From Verrucomicrobiota bacterium (GTDB lineage Bacteria; Verrucomicrobiota; Verrucomicrobiia; Chthoniobacterales; UBA10450): a DNA stretch of 6,366 bases. The notes under the pieces were generated by a model. It saw nothing but the letters and a program-made list of their open reading frames with translations, was not told where the DNA came from and searched no databases. This document shows positions 1-5,525 of this stretch, in pieces (position 1 is the first letter of the stretch; the number at the start of each line of letters is the position of its first letter). The DNA is taken from assembly GCA_003218345.1 (NCBI GenBank), contig QHNF01000180.1, forward strand, positions 1 through 6,366. Direction: 5' to 3'. The translations under genes were made by a program, and so were the position numbers.

Positions 1-1022
1 GGCTCGTCCGCGATCCGTAGCACAAGCTTTCCGCGTGTGTGGTGCGTTTCGGCCTGTTGTTGCGCCGCCACCGCTTCGTTCAGTGGCAGAACTTTGGTCA
101 CGATCGGTTTAATCTTTCCCGCGTCGATGAGATGTGCGATCTCGGCGAGATCTTCGGCATCCGGGTGAACGGAGATGGCCGCTCCACGAATCCCGCGTTT
201 CTTGAGTTCGACCGGGTCGGGGCGCGCGACTAGCGACATGACGATGCCGCCTTTCTTCACCACATCGTACGAGCGCGCGAGCGTATCTTTGCCCACCGGA
301 TCGAGCACCGCGTCTACGTCTTTGGCAATCTCCTCGAACCTGGTCTTTGTGTAATCAATCGGCACGTCGACGCCCAGCTGCTTCAGGAGATCCTGGTTTT
401 CCGTCGAAGCGGTCGCGATGACGCGCGCTCCGCGCGCTTTGGCAACCTGCACTGCGAAACTACCGACGCCGCCGGAGCCACCGTGAATGAGAATGCTTTG
501 CCCCGGGCGGAGCTGTGCGACGTCGACGAGCGCCTGCCATGCAGTCAAGGCGCCCATCGACACCGCTGCGGCTTCCGTAAAACTCAGCGAAGCGGGCTTT
601 GCAGCGACCTCTCCTTCGCTGACGGTGACGTACTCCGCCCAGCCGCCGCCAAAAGTCGGGTAACCATAAATCGCGTCACCCGCTTTGAGTTTTGTAACTT
701 TTCCTCCCGTTTTCTCAACGATTCCAGCGATGTCGTAGCCCGGAATCAGTGGCAGATGCGTTCCGAATTCCCGCGCGAATTTACCACTGAGCGTGAGTGG
801 GTCGGCTGGATTAACGCCGCTCGCGATCACGCGCACGAGAGCTTCATTTTCCTTCGGTTCCGGCCGCGACACCTCTTCAAGTTTGAGGACTTCGGGTCCG
901 CCATACTCGTGTGCGACGACCGCTTTCATCATCGGTGTTTTGGCGGCGCGTGCAGCGGACGCCAAAAGAAGTACCAAAGTCGTTAGGCTCAAAGGCGCAA
1001 GTGTGCGCAAAAAGATTTGCAT
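1..1022 (-). CDS. Zinc-free medium-chain (quinone-oxidoreductase-like) NADP-dependent dehydrogenase with N-terminal signal peptide, 3' end cut by window edge
   Basis: 340 codons are visible and still open at the left edge. Family: MDR superfamily, QOR/NADP-dependent oxidoreductase branch, which reduces quinones or activated double bonds with NAD(P)H. Seen: GroES-like N-domain opening MMKAVVAHEYGGPEVL (31-46), substrate-side motif ASGVNPAD (67-74), GYDIAG (95-100), dinucleotide-binding glycine motif HGGSGGVGSFAVQ (180-192), and the usual C-terminal HHTRGKLVL (327-335), so only a few residues are probably missing. There is no cysteine in the visible protein, so neither catalytic nor structural zinc ligands of classical alcohol dehydrogenases exist. 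Residues 1-26 look like a Sec signal peptide: basic start, hydrophobic core TLVLLLASA, ARA-A cleavage site. The ATG at 1022 follows an in-frame TAG; no Shine-Dalgarno is seen. An internal start at Met31/Met32 (932 or 929) would give a normal cytosolic enzyme. Exact substrate is unknown. Confidence 0.9.
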   Translation of the reverse strand, partial: MQIFLRTLAPLSLTTLVLLLASAARAAKTPMMKAVVAHEYGGPEVLKLEEVSRPEPKENEALVRVIASGVNPADPLTLSGKFAREFGTHLPLIPGYDIAGIVEKTGGKVTKLKAGDAIYGYPTFGGGWAEYVTVSEGEVAAKPASLSFTEAAAVSMGALTAWQALVDVAQLRPGQSILIHGGSGGVGSFAVQVAKARGARVIATASTENQDLLKQLGVDVPIDYTKTRFEEIAKDVDAVLDPVGKDTLARSYDVVKKGGIVMSLVARPDPVELKKRGIRGAAISVHPDAEDLAEIAHLIDAGKIKPIVTKVLPLNEAVAAQQQAETHHTRGKLVLRIADE

Positions 1023-1044
1023 GGCGTTCAGCTTGGTGTGCGAT

Positions 1045-1103
1045 TGCCTGAGACGCTAACCCGAAATTTTATTACGCATACGGCGCGTTTTTGCGCCTGA
1101 GAC
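1045..1103. repeat. Short direct repeat and inverted repeat in the spacer upstream of the oxidoreductase
   Basis: The 89-base spacer 1023-1111 holds two copies of GCCTGAGAC (1046-1054 and 1095-1103) on the plus strand, 49 bases apart. A perfect inverted repeat GGCGC/GCGCC (1082-1086 and 1093-1097) has a six-base loop. On the minus strand the hairpin lies just after the acyltransferase stop codon and before the oxidoreductase, followed by AT-rich sequence rather than a clean T tract. It could be a weak terminator or an operator; both are guesses. The repeats themselves are directly visible. Confidence 0.3.
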
Positions 1104-1111
1104 AGCCGCCG

Positions 1112-2353
1112 CTACACTGCCCGCCGTAACGATTTCCATCTCGCGACAGAAGTGGATGAAACAATTCCTCTTGGAGCGAGGCGATGCCGAAGTTGGAGGA
1201 ACGGGCGTTCGATCGACAGGAATAGGACGACTCCCACCGCGTAGATCAACACTTCTACAACGAGAAGAGCCGGAACAGATGTCAGCGCGATGCTGTGGCT
1301 GGAACAGAATCCGATCACGGCATGAATGACGAGCTTGTGGCTCAGGTAAACGCTGTAAGCGATGCTGGCGATGAAAGCTGCGCCGGGGATTTCGATTTCG
1401 ATTCGACGGAAAAGTAAACGTGGACTAACAGCGCAAATCAGCAATGCAGCCATTCCAAACGCGATGAGAGGGAATTGCCAAATACAGGCCGCGACGGTGA
1501 GATCGCCTTCGCCGATGTACAAACCGTAACCAATTGCCGCTAATCCGGGCAGGCACAGCCAGAGCGCCGCATTCATTAGCCGTTGCCACCAAGACGGACG
1601 AAACTTCTCGATTGCCGCCAGGACGACACCGAATACCAGCGGATCGAGACGTGTCCAGGTGGGATAGTAAATCCACAATTGAAATCCGCGGGAGTTAACA
1701 CCGCTTTCACCGAGATTTTGCCACGCGAGAAACGCGCGCAAGAAGAGTCCGCCGATAAAGATTATGCAGGGTATGATGATGCCCGCGCGCGGCCAGCAGC
1801 TGACCAAAATCAGAATCAACGGCAGGGCGAGATAGAATTGGTCCTCGATAGCGAGCGACCATGCATGCGAGAACGCCGTGCCGCCACGCAGATTAATATT
1901 TTGTATGGAGATCAGGAATTTCCAAAGCGGAGAGATCTGTGGAAACTCGCGCAAAGACGGCAAACAAAAGTACACCGCGAGCACGACAAAGTAAGCAGGC
2001 ATGATCCGCAACGCGCGTCGCGAAAAGAATCGCGGCAAATTGATGGATTGATTGCGCGCCAGCGGCGCGAGCAGTTGACCACCGATCAGGTACCCGCTGA
2101 GCACAAAGAAAAGATCGACACCGACCCATCCGAATCGGTGCCAGCGGTAAGGCAGTGCGAAGCCGAAAATGCCGCAGTGGTAAATGACCACCACGATGAT
2201 GGCGAGCGCCCGCAGGAGATCGAGACCCGGCTGGCGTTCGCGGTTGATAAAGCGCGGATCGATTGCGGTTTCTGTTGCGGGCTTGTGAATGGCGAAACGT
2301 AGCAGGCGCTTGTTCACCGTCGAGTTCGGGAGGTTCTCTCCAGGCGATCTCAC
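1112..2353 (-). CDS. Acyltransferase family 3 (OafA/ExoZ-type) integral membrane O-acyltransferase
   Basis: A 413-residue polytopic inner-membrane protein of the acyltransferase-3 family, whose members transfer acetyl or other acyl groups to surface sugars, lipids or peptides. Seen in order: LDLLRALAIIVVVIYH (44-59) with the conserved Arg and His, VDLFFVLSGYLIGG (79-92), RRALRIMPAYF (112-122), WSLAIEDQFYL (165-175), TRLDPLVFG (234-242), SIAYSVYLSHK (330-340) and ERPFL (382-386), separated by about ten hydrophobic segments. The roughly 40-residue N-terminal lead-in is polar and cytoplasmic. No SGNH domain is attached. The start is GTG at 2353, inside a GTGA overlap with the stop of the upstream YCII gene, which suggests translational coupling; a second in-frame GTG lies 12 codons on. 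Length and motifs look complete. The acceptor cannot be told, as no glycosyltransferase or polysaccharide genes are nearby. Confidence 0.93.
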   Translation of the reverse strand: MRSPGENLPNSTVNKRLLRFAIHKPATETAIDPRFINRERQPGLDLLRALAIIVVVIYHCGIFGFALPYRWHRFGWVGVDLFFVLSGYLIGGQLLAPLARNQSINLPRFFSRRALRIMPAYFVVLAVYFCLPSLREFPQISPLWKFLISIQNINLRGGTAFSHAWSLAIEDQFYLALPLILILVSCWPRAGIIIPCIIFIGGLFLRAFLAWQNLGESGVNSRGFQLWIYYPTWTRLDPLVFGVVLAAIEKFRPSWWQRLMNAALWLCLPGLAAIGYGLYIGEGDLTVAACIWQFPLIAFGMAALLICAVSPRLLFRRIEIEIPGAAFIASIAYSVYLSHKLVIHAVIGFCSSHSIALTSVPALLVVEVLIYAVGVVLFLSIERPFLQLRHRLAPRGIVSSTSVARWKSLRRAV

Positions 2354-2646
2354 TTCCTCGCATCAATAAAGATTTGCCAACGTTTTACGCTTTCCAGTTT
2401 CAGAATACCTCGCTCGAACCAGGGGTCGTTCTTCAATTTCTTTCTCACTTCATTTTCATCTTCAGCATTGAAGATTAAAAGAGCGCCGCCTTCATCAATC
2501 AACGGGCCACCCATTAAAATAAAGCCGTCATCAACGAGTCGATCGATAAACTTCGCGTGTTCATCCCAAAAGGGCTGCTCCCGCGTGCCCTTCGATAAGT
2601 CACGATTCGGACCAGCCGAAGAAATTGCTACGAATGTATTTTTCAT
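2350..2646 (-). CDS. YCII-related domain protein (YciI-like small protein)
   Basis: A 98-residue soluble protein fitting the YCII domain over its full length (a dimeric alpha-beta barrel fold related to ferredoxin-like and muconolactone isomerase proteins). Seen: central motif FWDEHAKFIDRLVDDGFIL (26-44) carrying the conserved His30, then MGGPLIDEGGALLIF (45-59) and NDPWFERGILKLESVKRW (73-90), the typical DPW...G...V..W ending. Some family members are thought to be enzymes with an active-site His, but most have no assigned reaction, so I give none here. ATG at 2646 is preferred over the TTG three codons upstream because a GAGG sits ten bases before the ATG and is too close to serve the TTG. 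The TGA stop overlaps the GTG of the acyltransferase gene, so the two are probably cotranscribed and coupled. Confidence 0.88.
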   Translation of the reverse strand: MKNTFVAISSAGPNRDLSKGTREQPFWDEHAKFIDRLVDDGFILMGGPLIDEGGALLIFNAEDENEVRKKLKNDPWFERGILKLESVKRWQIFIDARK

Positions 2647-2656
2647 CGCCAGCAAA

Positions 2657-2660
2657 CCTC
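2657..2660 (-). promoter_or_regulatory. Ribosome binding site of the YCII gene
   Basis: GAGG on the minus strand, ten bases upstream of ATG 2646. It is one of the few Shine-Dalgarno-like motifs in the window and favours the ATG over the TTG at 2655, from which it is separated by a single base. Confidence 0.4.
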
Positions 2661-2673
2661 AAGCGTGCGGCAT

Positions 2674-2696
2674 CGCGTTCAACCGTTGAGCTCGCG
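2674..2696. repeat. Imperfect inverted repeat in the DUF1579-YCII intergenic gap
   Basis: CGCG (2674-2677) and TCAA (2679-2682) pair with TTGA (2686-2689) and CGCG (2693-2696) around a CCG loop, with a small asymmetric internal loop (one base against three). It lies in the 73-base gap between the DUF1579 stop and the YCII start. No T-run follows on either strand, so it is not a standard intrinsic terminator; it might be a processing hairpin or protein site. It could also be chance. Confidence 0.3.
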
Positions 2697-2719
2697 GCGT
2701 CTACCACACCTTTCGCGAA

Positions 2720-3357
2720 TTACTCAGTGTTCGCACGCGTGTAGTTGATCTCGATCGTTTTGATCTCGCGCCCACCATGTTCTTCATACCAATCAAGTCT
2801 GTAGTGATTGCTGTCGGTCACTTTGATTACTTCCCGCACTTTCGTTTTCTTGCCCAGCTGCTGTTCGGTCTCGCTGGTATAGTAAAACTTCGTGATGCCA
2901 GATCATAAGTACCTTCAAAGGTGGTAGGCCCGATACTGCCGTTGTCGATCCAGATGGAGACGAATTTCCGTTTCACATTGTCATAGCCTTCAATTGATTT
3001 CCCTTTGAAATTCGCTTTCTGCAGTTTGCCATCGGCGCCTGGAAGCATCTCAACGGCGAAATCCGCAAGATAGTAGCGTCCATCCATGATTGGCTTGCGC
3101 ACCACAATGCCGTCGGTTTCAACGGCCGGCTTGTTCGGCCCCATCGAGATTTTCAATACGTAATTCCAAGTGCCAGCGAGTTCTTGAAGAAGTTTGTGAT
3201 TCGCGTTCGGCTTTGCAACGTCAGCAATTTTGGGATCGTTAGGGGGTGTAGCCGTCGCACCAGAAACGGCTAACGTTTCCTTTTCTTCTGCGAGAGCAGC
3301 GCGAACGATGAAAGCCGTCACAATTGCAATAAGGAGCGCCTTTGGAACGTTTAACAT
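2720..3357 (-). pseudogene. Secreted DUF1579-family protein, broken by a one-base frameshift near 2881-2886
   Basis: The open frame from ATG 3357 ends early at TAA 2829-2827 (176 codons). Residues 1-23 form a signal peptide (hydrophobic LLIAIVTAFIV, ALA-E cleavage site). A low-complexity linker follows, then a DUF1579-like core: HKLLQELAGTWNYVLKI (54-70), MDGRYYLADF (91-100), GYDNVKRKFVSIWIDNG (124-140) and FEGTYDLASRSFT (147-159). The last 17 residues (IPARPNSSW...) do not fit. The minus-one frame from 2881 continues smoothly: YTSETEQQLGKKTKVREV, then HYRLDWYEEHGGREIKTIEI and NYTRANTE to TAA 2722-2720, the usual end of the family. The total span is 638 bases, one short of 213 codons, as expected after a single-base loss beside a run of four A/T bases. 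It is either a recent mutation or a sequencing/assembly error. The family's function is not established. No Shine-Dalgarno is visible. Confidence 0.85.
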
Positions 3358-3488
3358 GCGGAAAGGTTCTTAGCGCTGGGAGCATATCGTCAAGTCTTAA
3401 GGGCTAACTAACGGCTGAACAACTGTCCCCCCTTTCCACGTTTCGATTGAAGCCCAGCATCCCAGGTGCACAGTAACGACAACAAATC
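3358..3488. promoter_or_regulatory. Divergent intergenic region with a weak promoter candidate for the DUF1579 gene
   Basis: This 131-base spacer must hold promoters for both the leftward DUF1579 locus and the rightward DUF697 gene. On the minus strand TTGACG (3388-3393) resembles a -35 box, with TAAGAA (3367-3372) 15 bases downstream as a poor -10. That would leave a leader of only about ten bases or less. No good candidate was found for the plus-strand gene. A CTGGGA/TCCCAG inverted pair is also present but short. Existence of promoters here is inferred from gene orientation; the boxes are weak. Confidence 0.3.
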
Positions 3489-4511
3489 GTGAAAGCCGCC
3501 GCCACCCCAGCCCAGAATTCAAGCGCGAGAAAAATAATCGTCGTCCTCGCTGTGCTGATAACGGTGTGCCTACTCTCGCTGATAATCGCGGGTGTTACCA
3601 GCTTGATCTCATTGGCCGAGAGAATCCATCCGATCGCTGGCACGATCGTATTCTGGAGTGTTTGCCTGGCAGCCGGCTTTTTCGCGCTGTATTGCGTCCT
3701 TGCATACGCAAAGCTTCCCGCGGCGCTTGTCCCGCCAGAAGAGGAATCAGGCCCCGCGCACGACGCATATTTGCAGGCTCTGCGCGTCCGACTCGCCATA
3801 AATCCGCGAACGCGAGGCAAACCTCTCAACACCCAGGAAGAAATTGAAAATGCAGTTGGGCATTTGTCAGCGGAGGCGGATTCAATCGTCCGCACGACAG
3901 CAATCACAGTGTTTCTTAGCACGGCCCTGATGCAAAATGGCCGGCTCGATGGACTCATCGTCCTTTTCACTCAAATCCGAATGGTCGGGCGTATCGCTCG
4001 CGTTTACGTCCAGCGCCCAGCGCCTCGCGAACTGGTGCGGCTCTACGCGAACGTCGCTGGCACAGCTTTCGTTGCCAGCGGTCTCGAATCGCTCGACCTG
4101 GGAGAAATGGTCGCGCCGCTTGCCGTTTCTGTGGTGCCGGCACTCAAAGGCGGAATTCCGGGCCTAAGCGGTATCTCAGCTCTTCTGGTCAGATGTGTTT
4201 CTAACGGCGCCGCGAACGCGTTCCTCACGCTGCGCGTGGGCGAAGTCGCGCGACGCTACTGCGAACTCACTTCACGATGTCCGCCCGAGCTTATCCGCAA
4301 ATCTGCAACGGCTGCGGCGGTCCAGCATCTTGGTCGGATCGTGCGCGAAAACGGGGCGCTGGTTGTGAGGAAAATTTGGGAAAGTACTGGACGTGCGCTG
4401 ATCGACAGCGGCGTATCGAAAGCCGAAGATATTGCAGGCGCGACGCGCGATTTTATTGGCAGAATTTCACCCTGGCGATTGAAAGAAGAAGAGCCAGCCG
4501 TTCGTCCCTAA
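3489..4511 (+). CDS. DUF697 (YcjF-like) membrane protein
   Basis: A 340-residue protein with two N-terminal transmembrane helices (about 15-42 and 49-74), a polar linker rich in Pro and Glu (about 76-125), then a DUF697-like domain from about 128 to 260. Seen in that domain: IVRTTAITVFLSTALMQNGRLDG (133-155 in two pieces: IVRTTAITVFLS and TALMQNGRLDG), TQIRMVGRIARVYVQ (161-175), LYANVAGTAFVASGLE (185-200), and a Gly-rich hydrophobic stretch PALKGGIPGLSGISALLV (217-234). The architecture matches YcjF/UPF0283-type proteins. In Proteobacteria these are encoded beside the YcjX GTPase; no GTPase gene is here. Function is unknown; a membrane-associated role is inferred. The GTG at 3489 follows an in-frame TAA five codons upstream and no later start keeps the helices. 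No Shine-Dalgarno is evident. The hydrolase gene follows after 56 bases on the same strand and may be cotranscribed. Confidence 0.82.
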   Translation: MKAAATPAQNSSARKIIVVLAVLITVCLLSLIIAGVTSLISLAERIHPIAGTIVFWSVCLAAGFFALYCVLAYAKLPAALVPPEEESGPAHDAYLQALRVRLAINPRTRGKPLNTQEEIENAVGHLSAEADSIVRTTAITVFLSTALMQNGRLDGLIVLFTQIRMVGRIARVYVQRPAPRELVRLYANVAGTAFVASGLESLDLGEMVAPLAVSVVPALKGGIPGLSGISALLVRCVSNGAANAFLTLRVGEVARRYCELTSRCPPELIRKSATAAAVQHLGRIVRENGALVVRKIWESTGRALIDSGVSKAEDIAGATRDFIGRISPWRLKEEEPAVRP

Positions 4512-4567
4512 AGCTGCGAGCCTCGCGTTCGCGTTGCCTGTGGCCTGCGCGCGAGTTAATCTCGGCC

Positions 4568-5494
4568 GTGAAGTCTTTTCCTCGGCTAATTATTCTTTTG
4601 ATCGCCGGGCTTGCTGGGAATGCATCGGCGGTGACTGAGAATTCTGCTTCCGGAATACGCGAGCGAAAAGTGGATGTCGGTGAAGGCGTATCCCTGCGGG
4701 TGATCGAAGCCGGCCAGGCCGGCCCGGCTACGACTTTGGTTTTTGTTCCCGGCTGGAGCACGGGCGCAGATATTTGGCGACAACAGATCGATCGTTTTGC
4801 CGCAACTTGCCGTGTGATCGCGTTTGATCCGCGCTCAGAGGGTCAATCGACGATAACCACGAGCGGCAATACTCCTGAGATGCGGGCACAGGATTTGCAC
4901 AATTTGCTCGAAGCGCTGGGCGCGCGTCATCCGGTGTTAATCGGTTGGTCGCAAGGGGTGCAAGATGTCGCCGCTTACATCGAACGTTACGGTGCGCATG
5001 ACCTCGCCGGCCTCGTGTTGGTGGACGCAGCGGTTTCAGACGGCGCGGATGGAATCAGAGCGCGCCCGGAAGAAGCGGCGGCGCAGTTCAAAATGTTTAG
5101 TGTCTATCAGGCCCACCAGCCCGAATACCTTCGGGGCATGATGGAGGCGATCATTACCAAGCCGCAACCGCCTGGCGCGATCGATCGACTGATCGCGATA
5201 GGATTGAAGACGCCGCCAGCCATCGGCATCGCCATGCTGGTGGCTGATCTTTTCGGAGTGAACCGCACGGCTGCGTTGAAAAAGGTTGATTGTCCGGCTC
5301 TGATCATCGCATCTGCGAAATCGGATGAACTGGCTCGCCAGCAAGTGGGCGCGAGCCAAATTCAGCATGTGCGTTTTGAAAAAATCGACGACGCGGCGCA
5401 CGCCGTCTTCGTCGATCAGCCGGTGCGTTTTGGCGAATTGCTCGAGAAATTTGTAAAGGACGCTGCGATGGCTTCGGCGAGTTCAACGCCGTAG
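4568..5494 (+). CDS. Exported alpha/beta-fold hydrolase
   Basis: A 308-residue alpha/beta hydrolase. Residues 1-21 look like a signal peptide: MKSFPR basic start, LIILLIAGLAG core, and an ASA cleavage site. Seen afterwards: strand and oxyanion region TTLVFVPGWSTGADIW (55-70), AFDPRSEGQS (85-94), nucleophile elbow VLIGWSQG (123-130) with Ser128, GLVLVDAAV (148-156), strand 7 PALIIASAKSDEL (243-255) with Asp253 as likely acid, and DDAAHAVFVDQP (274-285) with His278. The triad is therefore complete and the protein is likely an active periplasmic or secreted esterase, lactonase or similar; the substrate cannot be deduced. The reading frame is open back to about 4277, but that part lies inside the DUF697 gene and lacks protein character. 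GTG 4568, directly before the signal peptide, is chosen. No Shine-Dalgarno is seen. Confidence 0.9.
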   Translation: MKSFPRLIILLIAGLAGNASAVTENSASGIRERKVDVGEGVSLRVIEAGQAGPATTLVFVPGWSTGADIWRQQIDRFAATCRVIAFDPRSEGQSTITTSGNTPEMRAQDLHNLLEALGARHPVLIGWSQGVQDVAAYIERYGAHDLAGLVLVDAAVSDGADGIRARPEEAAAQFKMFSVYQAHQPEYLRGMMEAIITKPQPPGAIDRLIAIGLKTPPAIGIAMLVADLFGVNRTAALKKVDCPALIIASAKSDELARQQVGASQIQHVRFEKIDDAAHAVFVDQPVRFGELLEKFVKDAAMASASSTP

Positions 5495-5525
5495 ACGGCA
5501 AGCGAAAGAGTTCAGAAGTCAGATG

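Noticed and set aside
483..1059. Plus-strand open frames of 167 and 88 codons.
   Set aside because: Both are antisense shadows of the oxidoreductase, which accounts for the whole interval with continuous family motifs.
1082..1097. Intrinsic terminator after the acyltransferase gene.
   Set aside because: The stem is only five base pairs and no T tract follows directly in the direction of transcription, so it is listed only as an inverted repeat.
1583..2302. A 239-codon plus-strand open frame.
   Set aside because: It is antisense to the acyltransferase gene, whose motifs are unmistakable; the plus-strand product is highly charged and has no recognisable domain.
2878..2889. Programmed -1 ribosomal frameshift at AGTTTTACT in the DUF1579 gene.
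   Set aside because: TTTT allows simple slippage, but there is no canonical X XXY YYZ heptamer in frame and no obvious downstream stimulatory structure, and the family is normally encoded in a single frame. A one-base deletion or sequence error is simpler.
3404..3970. A 188-codon minus-strand open frame opposite the DUF697 gene.
   Set aside because: The product is Ser/Arg/Thr-rich with no domain character, while the plus-strand frame encodes transmembrane helices and a DUF697-like domain.
4277..4567. In-frame 5' extension of the hydrolase reading frame (ATG at 4277).
   Set aside because: It lies within the DUF697 coding sequence, its translation is Arg/Cys-rich and non-protein-like, and a signal peptide begins precisely at GTG 4568.
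5495..5525. Bidirectional terminator between the converging hydrolase and ligase genes.
   Set aside because: The 31-base gap shows no convincing stem-loop or T-run.
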